Notes under the pieces: model-generated
Database searches by the model: none
Seen by the model: the letters and a program-made list of their open reading frames with translations, nothing else
What the model was told of the DNA's origin: nothing
Source of the DNA: Mugil cephalus
Taxonomy: Eukaryota > Chordata > Actinopteri > Mugiliformes > Mugilidae
DNA: 64,000 nucleotides
Assembly: GCF_022458985.1 (NCBI RefSeq)
Contig: NC_061790.1
Span: forward strand, 17,836,397-17,900,396
Direction of reading: 5' to 3'
In this document: piece after piece, positions 9,570 through 19,731 of the stretch
How positions within the stretch are numbered: the stretch's first letter is position 1
Layout: each line of letters opens with the position of its first letter
Position numbers and translations under genes: made by a program

Positions 9570-11225
9570 GATAGCACCCTAATCTCAGGAGAAGAGCCAG
9601 ACAAAGCATGATTCAAAGATGTCCAGGCCCCCTGTGAACTCAGCACCTAAGGGGGAAGACATCAATTCAATTCAATTCAGTTTTATTTATATAGCGCCAA
9701 TAACAATACAAATCGTCTCAAGACGCTTCACAAAAACCAGCCTGCAACCTCCAGAGCAAGCCTGAGGGCGACGGTGGCAAGGAAAAACTCCCTTTTAACA
9801 GGAAGAAACCTTGAGCAGAACCCAGCTCATATAGAGGGACCCATCTGCCGAAGGCCAGCCGGGTAGAAACAGAGAAGATAGAGAGAAAAGAAGAGCAGAA
9901 GAAATAAGATAAACTAACTTCTGTCATAGATACATACATCAAGCGGAAGGAAACATGTAGGGTCTAGTAATATAACACATAGCTGATGATCTGTGACAGT
10001 TTGTGAGTATAACAGGAATCATGGGCAGGTTGGTGAATTGTTCATCTAGGTAGGAGTGAATAACTGGAGGAGGCCATGATGACTGGGGCAGATGTAGTTT
10101 ATGGAGCTCCACAGGTCTGATACACAGCACTCCAGACCATGAAGACTGGGCTGGTTGATGAGGCCACAGCAGCAGATGTAGCTTAGAACTCCACAGGTCA
10201 GATATTCAGCACTCAATGATGGAGGGGGAGGGGAGCGGAGGGGAGAGAGTAAGACACAGTGGTTAGTAAATTATAAGAGATAGAAAATAAAATGATAAGA
10301 TATTAGAGGACAGGAGCCAGAGAAGAAAGAGGAGAGGACATGTCCTCAGTGTATCGTCCCCCTGCAGCCTAGGCCTATAGCAGCATAACTAAGGGATGGT
10401 TAAGTCCAGCCCTAGCTATAAGCTTTTTCAAAAAGGAAAGTCTTAAGCCTGACCTTAAACGTAGAGACTGTGTCTGCCTCCCGAACCCAAACTGGGAGCT
10501 GGTTCCACAGGAGAGGAGCCTGATAGCTGAAGGCTCTACCTCCCATTCTACTTTTAGAAACATTCTACATCTATCCTGCACTTAGAGATTGTAGTGATCT
10601 GTTGGGACAGTATGGTACTATGAGGTCTTTCATATATGATGGAGCTAGGCCTTTCAGGGCCTTGTATGTAAGGAGGAGGATTTTAAATTCAATTCTAGAT
10701 TTTAAAGGGAGAATATGAAGAGAAGGTAATACTGGAGTAATATGATCTCTCTTGCTAATTCCTGTCAGTGCTCTTGCTGCAGCGTTTTAAATCAGTTGAA
10801 GGCTTTTTAAAGAGCTACTTGGACAGCCAGACAGTAACGAGTTACAATAATCCAGCCTAGAAAACACAAATGCATGAACTAGTTTTTCCGCATCACTCTG
10901 AGAAAGGATGTTCCTAATGACAGAGGTAACGCTGTCCAACAAAAGCAGGTGATTAGATAATGAATCTCTGACATGTTTAGAGTCAAATACGATAACTTCG
11001 GTTTTGTCTGAGTTTAAAAGTAGAAAATTACAGGTCATCCAAGCCTTTATGTCTTTAAGGCATGATTGGAGTTTAACCAGCTGATTAGTTTCATCTGGTT
11101 TCATGGATAAATATAGCTGGGTATCATCTGCGTAGCAATGGAAGTTTATGAGTCTAGGAGGAGAACTGCTGTTCCAAATTGGAGAGTGCATCCACTAGTC
11201 AAAATTCGGATTCAAAAGGAGCAAT
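9570..11225 (+). mobile_element. LINE A remnant, two pieces around an L2 insertion
   Basis: Sequence at about 9590-9662 (GAGCCAGACAAAGC, then TTCAAAGA and CCAGGCCCCCTGTG) matches the LINE A leader at 2436-2585. Sequence at about 11152-11225 (GAGGAGAACTGCTG, then AATTCGGATTC and GAGCAATGTGGA) matches LINE A at 3136-3222. The intervening 9663-11151 is L2-like sequence on the other strand. LINE A is therefore the older host of the nest. Confidence 0.6.
9663..11151 (-). mobile_element. L2-like LINE 3' portion, minus strand
   Basis: Begins at the plus-strand left end with TCAATTCAATTCAG then TTTTATTTATATAGCGCC, the reverse of the usual fish L2 3' terminus. Read on the minus strand it gives an RT piece with CYADDTQLYLS (active-site YADD), NSDKTEV and RLDYCNSLLSGCP (about 10787-11150), then further C-terminal sequence (about 10375-10581) containing LLSCGTSSQFGFGRQTQS and RSGLRLSFLKKLIA. 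Internal sequence is missing and frames are interrupted, so it is a dead 5'-truncated copy. Confidence 0.8.
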
Positions 11226-11425
11226 GTGGAGTCTGTCTTTGACTGTAATTGACTGTAATACACTGTATGCCACTATGCCACTCCTTAAAACCCATCACTT
11301 CTGTAACTGATGTCATCTTTTTACTGATGTTTTTTTTTCTTAATTACATCTTGTATTTAATTCTTATATAGAGCACTTTAGTGATTTTTAAAGTGCTTTA
11401 GAAATAAAGTTGGATTGGCTGGGAT
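11226..11425 (+). mobile_element. LINE 3'-end fragment (plus strand)
   Basis: Contains TGCTTTAGAAATAAAGTTGG (11391-11410), the 3' terminus of an L2/Rex1-type LINE. The same terminus followed by the same downstream sequence occurs at about 16900-16935, so this tail marks the left edge of the duplication shared by genes 2 and 3. Confidence 0.6.
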
Positions 11426-11756
11426 AGCCTGTTTCATAATGCTATGTTCCATTTTAGCCACATTGTCTCAGGACACACGAATATATCCTAGGTAACTTAT
11501 GTTAACACGACGTGAGATTGCCCCTCTAAAGCCAAATTATATTTAAACTCTCTTCCAAAACTCTTTGTTATTATTTTTAACTTTTCCCCTTTGCATTAGT
11601 CATTTCTAAACCTACGTTGTTACAATTTACTTTATATGAGACTAAAATTCAAAAGAGACAAAGCACTAACTAAACACACACAAACACACATATGCACGTC
11701 ACTACTTGTCATTGTGTAATTTTGTGCAAACAGGACATTGGTTGGCTACCCACATC

Positions 11757-11813
11757 TGATTGGATGACCAATCCTTGTGTTAATTGCATGCATAAGGTAG
11801 GGGTTTTTAAATA
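11757..11813 (+). promoter_or_regulatory. Putative promoter of receptor gene 2
   Basis: An inverted CCAAT pair (TGATTGGATGACCAATCC, 11757-11774) precedes a homeodomain plus octamer-like site (TTAATTGCATGCATAA, 11780-11795) and a TATA-like TTTTTAAATA (11804-11813). The block is identical upstream of gene 3. Regulatory function is inferred from conservation and order. Confidence 0.55.
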
Positions 11814-11892
11814 CCAAAGTCTGATGTTCAATACATTGCTGCAGTACCTACACATCATTCCCTTTGCATGGACTGTGCAGATGTATTATAAG

Positions 11893-12029
11893 GTGAGTTA
11901 AAAAAGAGGAGAGTTGAATTTCTGAAAACATTTTAATCTAAAATGTACATATTTGTGTAGTTCTGATGTGCATATCATACATCCTGAACATATTGAACAC
12001 TTTCTTTGCATTATAGAGTGATATTACAG
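11893..12029 (+). other. Predicted 5'UTR intron of gene 2 (137 bp)
   Basis: A consensus donor AAG|GTGAGTT at 11892/11893 and an acceptor ATTACAG|G at 12029/12030 bracket the intron, 11 bp upstream of the ATG. Gene 3 has an intron of the same length with the same splice sites (19584-19720). A short non-coding first exon downstream of the TATA-like box is inferred. Confidence 0.6.
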
Positions 12030-12040
12030 GAATCGCCAGC

Positions 12041-13045
12041 ATGGATCCAGAGCTGAATGTCAGCAGCAGGAATTACATTGTTGATGACATACATCCCTGC
12101 TATGAATCATATAATTTAACTTTCATATTTACAAGCAACCCTTCCATTGTATGCGTTTTATTATATGTTTTCCTTGGCTCATTATGTCTTGTCACAATAT
12201 GTGGAAACCTTCTTGTAATGATCTCCATCATATACTTCAAACAGTTGCACACTCCTACTAACTACCTTATCCTCTCTCTAGCCGTGGCTGATCTGCTTGT
12301 AGGGGTTTTAGTTTTCCCTTTCAGCATGGCATTCACTGTGACCTCATGTCTGTATCATGAAAATCTTATCTGCAAAATACGGGACAGCTTCGATGTGTCG
12401 CTTTGCACATCTTCTATTCTGAACCTGTGCTGCATTTCCATTGACAGATACTACGCTGTGTGTCAGCCTTTGACATACAGAACTAAAATCAATACTCGCG
12501 TTACTTTAATCGTGATCCTCTTGTGCTGGGGTGTTTCCGTTCTAATCGGAATTGGGATCATAATTGCAGGTTTCAGCCAAGGTACATGTGAGGAAATGTG
12601 CTCCGTTGATGTTGTAGTGGCAAACACTATCGGACCAGTTTTTTCATTTTACCTTCCGGCGATCATAATGCTCTGTATTTACCTAAAGATTTTCCTAGTT
12701 GCACAGAAACAAGTAAAGAGTATACAGAACACAACTTGTCGGAGCACAAAGTCAGGAGCTATTGTCAGTAAGATGGAGAGAAAGGCCACCAAAACTCTGG
12801 CTATTGTTATGGGAGTTTTTCTTTTATGTTTAACTCCCTACTTTATTTGTGTTGTTTTTCAGCCTTTAGCTGATAATCCTCCATCAGTTCCTGTGATTGA
12901 AACACTAAACTGGCTTGCACTGTCAAATTCAATGTTGAATCCATTAATTTATGCCTTCTTCTACAGCTGGTTCAGATCAGCTTTCAGGATGATAATTTCT
13001 GGAAAAATATTTCATAGTAATTTAGCTGATACAAAATTGATTTGA
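12041..13045 (+). CDS. Trace amine-associated receptor-like GPCR, gene 2
   Basis: A complete 334-residue receptor starting at the first ATG after the predicted acceptor. Glycosylation sites are NVS (6-8) and NLT (25-27). Further landmarks: N-terminal Cys20, GNLLV in TM1, Cys111 (3.25), Asp118 (3.32) for amine binding, DRY (135-137), ECL2 Cys183 and Cys187, NPLIY (300-304) and [12 protein letters not shown]. The TM6 motif reads CLTP (263-266), so the toggle-switch Trp6.48 is Leu264; gene 3 shares this, so it is not a sequencing slip in one copy. Position 5.42 is Gly and 7.43 is Leu. The protein differs from gene 3 at about seven residues. Expected role is olfactory amine detection coupled to a Golf-type G protein, but the toggle loss could change activation. 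The subtype is unassigned. Confidence 0.93.
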   Translation: MDPELNVSSRNYIVDDIHPCYESYNLTFIFTSNPSIVCVLLYVFLGSLCLVTICGNLLVMISIIYFKQLHTPTNYLILSLAVADLLVGVLVFPFSMAFTVTSCLYHENLICKIRDSFDVSLCTSSILNLCCISIDRYYAVCQPLTYRTKINTRVTLIVILLCWGVSVLIGIGIIIAGFSQGTCEEMCSVDVVVANTIGPVFSFYLPAIIMLCIYLKIFLVAQKQVKSIQNTTCRSTKSGAIVSKMERKATKTLAIVMGVFLLCLTPYFICVVFQPLADNPPSVPVIETLNWLALSNSMLNPLIYAFFYSWFRSAFRMIISGKIFHSNLADTKLI

Positions 13046-14720
13046 ACATTTATTGCTAAAATACTAACATGCAAATCAAGATCATCAAATCAAGTTTATA
13101 GGCTCACTATACTGACTTTACAGACACTATTTTGTAATAGTATTCATATGTTATGTGAAGAATCTGTTAAAGACAACTAATAAATTAACTTTTGTGCATG
13201 TAAGCGTTTGCTTTAATGAGACACTTTAATGAGATATCAGCAAGAATGGGGACTGAGTTATAGGCAGTGAGTAGTACTGTCAATACTCGCGTTACTGTAC
13301 TGTGTTGTGTGGATTGTTGGACTCAGGGCAGCCTTGTACAAGCCTGAAGACATTTGATTGCTCCCTTTACAATTGCAACACTAAATACTAACACTGTTAT
13401 GATTTGGCTCAAGGGCCACAGCATGTAGTATAGACCGAACATTACTTACAAAAATAAAGGGTTCAGTTCGCTTCCCTTCCCACTTTTCTTTGTTTATTTA
13501 AGTGTAATCATTTCATGTTTGGTTTTGTACGCTCTCAGAAGAGTGAGCCTGTGGGTCAGCTAGACTTTTGGTGTTATCTATATATGGATATTTCTGTTTA
13601 ATGTTCTTCCTTTTTAAGATAATTTCTAAACCAAACAGCCTAATACAGCAACCTGCGTGGTTAGACTGGGCCCACTTCACCTACAGACAGTTTCTAACCT
13701 CCACGTGGATGGGGGATTTCCTCCTCTGTGTTTAAGTATTTGAGCAGTAAAAATACTCTTCTATGGCCTTATTTCTACACAAAGTCTTGACAGGTAGTGG
13801 ATTTGTGCTAATGGGTGATTATTTGACCTATAGGCCCAAGGTCCAATTTTTGTATATAGAGCCAGAGTAGATTACTGTAAGAAATTAAAATGTTTCAAGT
13901 GCTGGTCAAATGAAGCCTGTGCTGCTGCTATAAAGCCCGGAAATCAAGTGAAGAAACATATTTAATCCAACCAGGACACTGTATTTTTAAAAGACATCTG
14001 GAGAGGCAGCACTGACAGAAGGTCCATATCAGGTCCCACTGACCACACTAACAACCCTGCAAGTGAATGAAGGGACAACTTGGATTCACACGTTACATTG
14101 TAAAATTGCATCAGTAACTTCAAATGAGAAAGTATGACAGGCTTGCAATGGCTTGGTGATGTGAGCGTGGTGGTTACCATCTGTGGTTTCCTGACATTGT
14201 GGGTGAGCAATACATTAATCTTTCCTATATTATATTTCCGTCATCATCCATTTGCTTGTAAATCTTGAGATTTATGGGATATTACAGGCAGTATGTGAGA
14301 GGATGCTCCACCCTAGCTGATCCCTTGTACCACCTCACTGCTGGTGACACCTGTGCTGCCCTCACAAACTAAGTCCCTGGGAAATAACAAGACTGGTGAG
14401 GGAGGCCACCAAGACACCTATGACCACTCTGAAGCAGTTAAACTTCAGGTGAGAGAGACTATACATACAGCTGTTGCCCGGGTTCTTCAAGACCTGAACA
14501 ACTGTAATGCACTGTATGTGGGGCTTAGTTGAGCCTCCATTTCCCATCTCCAGATGGTACAGAATGCCATTGCTGTTAGGGAGGCGAATGCCAAGAGCCG
14601 GACCCAGAGTGCAGACACAGACACACAGGACAGTTTAATGTGTTTATTGAGAAAAATAAGACAAAGGAAAAACTTAGTCTGGGGCTGATGGCAGCTGGAG
14701 CACACGGCACTAGTAGAAGT
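13046..14720. other. 3' flank of gene 2, duplicated downstream of gene 3
   Basis: No gene. Stretches at about 13080-13200, 13776-13910 and 14409-14500 match 20770-20930 and 22045-22280 downstream of gene 3, but less closely than the receptor exons do. These mark the right half of the segmental duplication. Confidence 0.6.
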
Positions 14721-14729
14721 TAGCGAAAC

Positions 14730-16480
14730 TCAAAAAATTTTATAATTCCTTCCGGGTGTTGGGAACAGGCCACTCCTCCACCTGTGCAGTCGAGGAGGAT
14801 ATCATCTAAATAAACAAATACAAAGCTGTTTAGACTGTTAATATGAATGTATCATTCACACCTCTCTATCTTGGGAATATGCCAGATGGATTGAATAGAG
14901 CTGATGTGTACCTACTTACGGTCTTGCTGGCTGCAAACAAAAAGGCCATCACAAAATGCTGGCTCCAGAAAAATGCCCCCACTACATATTCTTTTGTTAA
15001 TATTGTAAAACAACCAAATGTATTAGAGCAAATGACTTACTCAGTCAGACTCCAAAAGATCTAGGGGAAAAACAATGGCAGAAATGGCAAGCCTATTTGG
15101 ATAATGAGCAAGACTGTATGCATGTACTGGGAATGATACTTTGTCTTTTGGATTTACTGATCACCCTCGGACCTTGGATATGGGTAATTGTTCAATGTTC
15201 ATCTTCCTGTACCAAAGGATGAAAATGATCTATAAATAAAGGGTTTAAAAAAAAAAAAAAAAAAAGCTGTTTAGACAGCAAGCAAATAGCATGACAGTAT
15301 GTACTCCAGCCCAAGATTTTACCGACTGTCCAGTCTAGGTTTTGAAGTTGTGAAGGTGTGCGTGGTGAAGAAATCATGCTCAAGCTAGGTTTCACAATGG
15401 TTGCCAGAATAATCATGGTCAGAGGTGGTGTCTTGTGTGTTACCTGTGCCAGCAAGGTGTAGGCTAGTATTAGTTTTTCAAGCTGCGCCAGCAGGATTCC
15501 TGCTTGCATCGCCACCCTATAGTCCAGCAAATTGGTCTCAGCCCTCGAGTCCATGAGCTAGAAGGGGGAGTATAACCCCTCCCAACACACTAATGCCGAC
15601 ACCCGAAAACAAGTCTTGGAGGAAGGCTTAGATTATGCCTTTTGGCTCACCAGTGCCCCCAATCTCACTGATGAGCCCTGTCTTTTGGCTGTGCAGAACA
15701 GAGGGAGACAAAATGACCAGCTTTGCCACAGTAGAGTTACTCATTCCCCCAGATCCTGCTGTCCAGCTGCATGCTCTTCCCCTCCGCAGGACGGGCATGT
15801 TGTGCAGGCTGGCTAGGAAGGGTGAATCCAGGAGGTGTGATTCCTGGCGGCGCAACATGATTGGATGTGGGTTTAGCGTGCCGGGAGCGTTCCTGCCGTC
15901 GCTCTCGGAACCGGTGATCCATGCAAATGATAAGGTAACCAGGGACTGGAGATCCGAGGGTGGGTTAAGTTAGGGAGCAGAGCCCCCTCACTCCAACCTG
16001 CGTCCAAAACTCTACAGAATAGTCCATCTCTGACCAAGGCCCATTCCGCAGTCCAAGTAAATGGCTGGAGGCGGAGCCAGCAAAACTGGGGTGATCAAAC
16101 AGACTTAAAATTTTCCACAAAGTCTTTAAATGGGAGTGAACTCAAGGAGCGACTGGAGTTTATTGCCTCACCCCATGCTAGCACCTACCCCAGAGAATTC
16201 CTATCACATAACTGATCTTAGCAACATCATGAGCGAAGGTCTGGGCTCTTTGCTGAAAAACCAAATCACACTGAAGCAAAAAACCACAGCATTTGTCCAG
16301 CTCACCGTGAAAAGTAAGGCTCGGACGGGCTGAGATTAGGAACGGCCATTCAGCCAGCTGCTGAGACGACTCCGTACAACACTGATTATTTGATCATGTT
16401 GGTTGAGGCCAGTGCGCAGCTCACTGGGTCTGCTTAGTTCATGTTGGCCTCCCACCTAAGACTGACAGGGGAAAAGGAAA
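14730..16480 (-). mobile_element. Ty3/gypsy LTR-retrotransposon fossil (gag and protease region)
   Basis: On the minus strand, a gag-like region (about 15620-16400) includes GRCWHGVRQ- and MQLDSRIWG-type sequence like fish Ty3/gypsy gag. It is followed by an aspartic-protease region (about 15300-15550) with ETNLLDYRVAMQAGI and THKTPPLTMI. The element is broken, with several breaks. No LTR pair was recognised, so its true ends are uncertain. It is older than the L1 that landed in it at 14836-15262. Confidence 0.7.
14836..15262 (+). mobile_element. L1-type LINE, heavily 5'-truncated, with poly(A) and perfect target-site duplication
   Basis: Encodes the C-terminal end of an L1 ORF2 (about 14868-15064): LGNMPDGLNRADVYLLTVLL then NKKAITKCWLQK. 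A 3'UTR and a poly(A) tail end at about 15262. It is flanked by the exact 14-bp direct repeat AAAGCTGTTTAGAC at 14822-14835 and 15263-15276, the signature of target-primed insertion. It interrupts the Ty3/gypsy fossil. Confidence 0.88.
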
Positions 16481-16539
16481 AAACACAAATGCAAACTGTA
16501 CATCCTCACAGCTGCGCCTTTTTTTAACTGGCAGACGTA

Positions 16540-16935
16540 AATACGAACACTATCCCTGATTTTGCCTCAGTCCACCATCTGCCTGTATGTTTTAGGATCC
16601 ATTTTAAAATTCTTTTATTTGCTTTTAAATCTCGCTCCGCCCTAACCTGCTGAACTGTAACACCTTCATACACCCACCCGTTCTCCCATGTCAGCTGATC
16701 AGCTGCTTCTGAATGAACCAAAGACCAAACAGAAGCTTTGAGTGGACCATGCCTTTGCAATTGTGACCACACAACTGTGGAATGATCCACTTCTGTCTGT
16801 TTTTATGCCACTTCTTAAAGCCCTGTGGCTTATCTTTTTAGTGATGTTTTATGTTGTTTTTTATATATATATCTTCTATTTATTTCTTCTGTACAGCACT
16901 GTACAGTGCTTTAGAAATAAAGTTGGATTGGACTG
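16540..16935 (+). mobile_element. L2/Rex1-like LINE 3' end
   Basis: Forward translation gives HHLPVCFRIHFKILLFAFKS-like residues (about 16570-16630), the C-terminal LINE region with HWLPVxFRIxFKILLL. It is followed by a 3'UTR ending TGCTTTAGAAATAAAGTTGG near 16928. It lies directly left of the duplicated block of gene 3, as the shorter tail at 11226-11425 does for gene 2. Confidence 0.65.
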
Positions 16936-17092
16936 GATAGCCTGTTTCATAATGCTAGATTCCATTTCAGCCACATTGTCTCAGAACACACAAATGTATC
17001 CTAGGTAACTTATGTTAACATGATGTTAGATTGCCACTTTAAAGCCAAATTATATTCAAACACCCTTCCAGAACTCTTTATTATCATTTTTA
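16936..17092. repeat. Left part of segmental duplication (gene 3 copy)
   Basis: Matches 11426-11575 (both contain TAGCCTGTTTCATAATGCTA and AACTTATGTTAACA). The match breaks off at 17107 where LINE A is inserted and resumes at 19244. Confidence 0.75.
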
Positions 17093-17107
17093 ACCTTTCC
17101 ACTTTGC

Positions 17108-19243
17108 CTCTCCTCCTCCTTGAACCGTCACATTATCCTGGTGTAAGAGTTTCAGTGCCCTAATGACCCTAGAGGCTATGCTGTCCGGGGCATTTTGCCC
17201 CTGATAGGGTCTCCCAAGGCAGATTAGTCCTAGGCGAAGGGTCAGAGAAAGAAAGGTTCAGAAGACCCTGAATGATAAGAAGAAACAGGAGACAGTGTAC
17301 TTGGCTCGGGGGGCCACTGAGCCCCACTTTGGAGCCAGGCCTGGGTGGTCAGGATTGTTCTTTGCACTTATGTGTCAAACAGCTGTTCAGAGTACCCACC
17401 CTGTTTTGGAGTCCCTAGGATCTGAACCCGAGTGGTGTTCAGTTATTGGACTTCTGTGCGAGTCCATAATACCATGGTTGAACATAAGGTTATTCATTGC
17501 TGCTCTTGGCACCATGACAGCCTAGGTTGCAGGTCGATGATCATCATCTGACCTGCGATTGTATGTACTGGACACTTGGGTGATAATCACCCGGTGGTGA
17601 GTTAGATCCGATGGCAGGGGAAGACACCACACAGACGTGGTAGGCCCAAACCAAAAGTGAGGGTCTGCTAGGAACGCCCAGCGGAAGAACCTGTCAAGAT
17701 GGTCTTTAACTCCCACCTCTGACAGAACTTCAACCACGCCCCGGGGGTGGTGGGGAATCTGAATGTGCCATGTTCCGCTCTGCCATTGTAAAGGTGGCTG
17801 CTGTGAGTTGTGGTTGCAACGTCGCTAGTAATGGTCGCGGTAGCCATTACAATGAAGAAGGAGGCCTACAAGGCATGGTTGGTGTGTGGGTCTCTGGAAG
17901 CAGCTGACCGGTACCGGATGGCTAAGTGGTCTACGGCGAGGACAGTCACTGAGGCAAAAACTCGGGCGAGGGAGGAGTTCAGTGAAGCAAGCAGCAACAC
18001 TCGGGGCTATTGTCCACCAGTGGAAGGAATACTTTGAGGAGCTCCTCAATCCCACCAACATGTATTCCTTAGAAGAAGCAGAGCCACAGGGCCTGGGGTT
18101 GGGCTGTCCAATCTCTGGGCAGAAGTCGCTAAGGTAGCTAACAACTCTGCCCTGGGTATCTTAAGGCTCTGGGTGTTGTAGGGCTGTCCTGGTTGACATG
18201 CTTCTGCAACACTGCATTGCATGGTTCCCATCTTTAAGAAATGGGACCAGAGGGTGTGTTCCAACTATAGGGGGATCACACCCCTCAGCCTCCCTAGGAA
18301 ACTCTATGCCAAGGTGCTGGGTGGAACCATGGACCAGCTCTTTGCTGGAGGGGAAATGGGAGTTTGCCCAACCGGTCCACATGTTTTGTGGATTTGAAGA
18401 AGGCCTATGACCATGTCCCCAGGGGCATCCTGTGGGGAATGCTCTGGGAGTATGGGGTGGATGGCCCCTTGCTAAGGCCATTCAGTCCCTGTACCAAAGG
18501 AGTGCAAGTTCGGTCCATGTAGCCAGCTGTAAGTCAGACACTGCGGTGAGGGTTGGATTCCGCCAGGGCTGCCCTTTGTCTCCAGTTCTGTTCATAACTT
18601 TTATGGACAGAATTTCTAGGTGCAGCCGGGTGGTGGAGGGTGTCGAGTTTGGTGATCGAAGGATCTCCCCCCTGCTTTTGGGGATGATGATGTCGTCCTA
18701 GCTTCATCGAATTACAACCTACGGCTCTTGCTGGGGCGGTTCATAGCTGAGTGAGAAGGAGCCGGGATGAAGATCTCCAGATCTGAAGCCATGGTCCTCA
18801 GTCAGAAAAGGGTGGATTGCCCACAACAACGAGACGGATCAGAGCTTAATTGGTCTGTCATGGTAAAGAGAGAGCTAAAATGTGAGGTGAAGCTGATCTG
18901 TGTTCCAACACTCACCTATGGTCATGAACTTTGGTTAATGACCGAAAGAACAAGATTGTGGATACAATCGGCTGAAATAGTTTCCTCTGCAGGTTGGCCA
19001 GGCTCAGCGTTAGAGACAGGGTTAGGAGCTGGGTTAGGAGCTAGGAGCTCAGAGAAGGAGCTCAGAACCGCTGCTCCTCCACTTCAAGAGGAGTCAGTTG
19101 AGGTGGTTGGGGCATCTGGTGAGGATGCCTCCCGGACGCCTCTGTTTAGAGGTGTTCTGGGGCATGTCCCACCGGCAGGAGGCCTCGGGGGTCACCCCGG
19201 GACATGTTTGAGGGATTTTGCCGGGTAAGCAGAAGAAGACGAG
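17108..19243 (+). mobile_element. LINE A copy 2 (RTE-like), inserted in the gene 3 duplication
   Basis: Contains the family leader (CTATGCTGTCCGGGGCATTT near 17178), endonuclease relics (about 17390-17530), RT pieces with VDLKKAYDHVP-like and FRQGCPLSPVLF residues (about 18376-18600), and a C-terminal stretch with PTLTYGHELWLMTERTR (about 18904-18955). It ends GGGTAAGCAGAAGAAGACGAG. An imperfect 15-bp target-site duplication flanks it: ACCTTTCCACTTTGC (17093-17107) and ACCTTTCTCCTTTGC (19244-19258), 13 of 15 matching. Frames are broken throughout. Confidence 0.82.
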
Positions 19244-19435
19244 ACCTTTCTCCTTTGCATTAGTCGTGTATAAACCTACTCTTTGTTACAGTGTTCTTTA
19301 TATGACACTAGAATTCAAAACTCAAAACACACAGAACTCACAGTACAGTAACTGTAAGAAAAAACACAAACACACATGAATGTCATTACTCATCATTTTG
19401 TAATTTTGTATGTGATGCAAACAGGACATTGGTTG

Positions 19436-19506
19436 GGTACCCACATCTGATTGGATGACCAATCCTTGTGTTAATTGCATGCATAAGGTAGGGGTTTTTA
19501 AATACC
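19436..19506 (+). promoter_or_regulatory. Putative promoter of receptor gene 3
   Basis: The same block as gene 2: inverted CCAAT pair (about 19449-19466), TTAATTGCATGCATAA (19471-19486) and TATA-like TTTTTAAATA (about 19495-19504). Only scattered base changes separate the two promoters. Confidence 0.55.
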
Positions 19507-19583
19507 AAAGTCTGATGTTCAATACATTGCTGCAGTACCTACACATCATTCCCCTTGCATGGACTGTGCAGATGTATTATAAG

Positions 19584-19720
19584 GTGAGTTAGAAAAGAGG
19601 AGAGATGAATGTCTGAAAACATTTTAATCTAAAATGTACATATCTGTGTAGTTCTGATGTGCATATTGTACATGCTGCACATATTGAAAACTTTCTTTGC
19701 ATTATAGAGTGATATTACAG
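19584..19720 (+). other. Predicted 5'UTR intron of gene 3 (137 bp)
   Basis: Donor AAG|GTGAGTT and acceptor ATTACAG|G sit at the same places as in gene 2, and the ATG follows 11 bp later. Length is conserved exactly. Confidence 0.6.
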
Positions 19721-19731
19721 GAATCGCCAGC

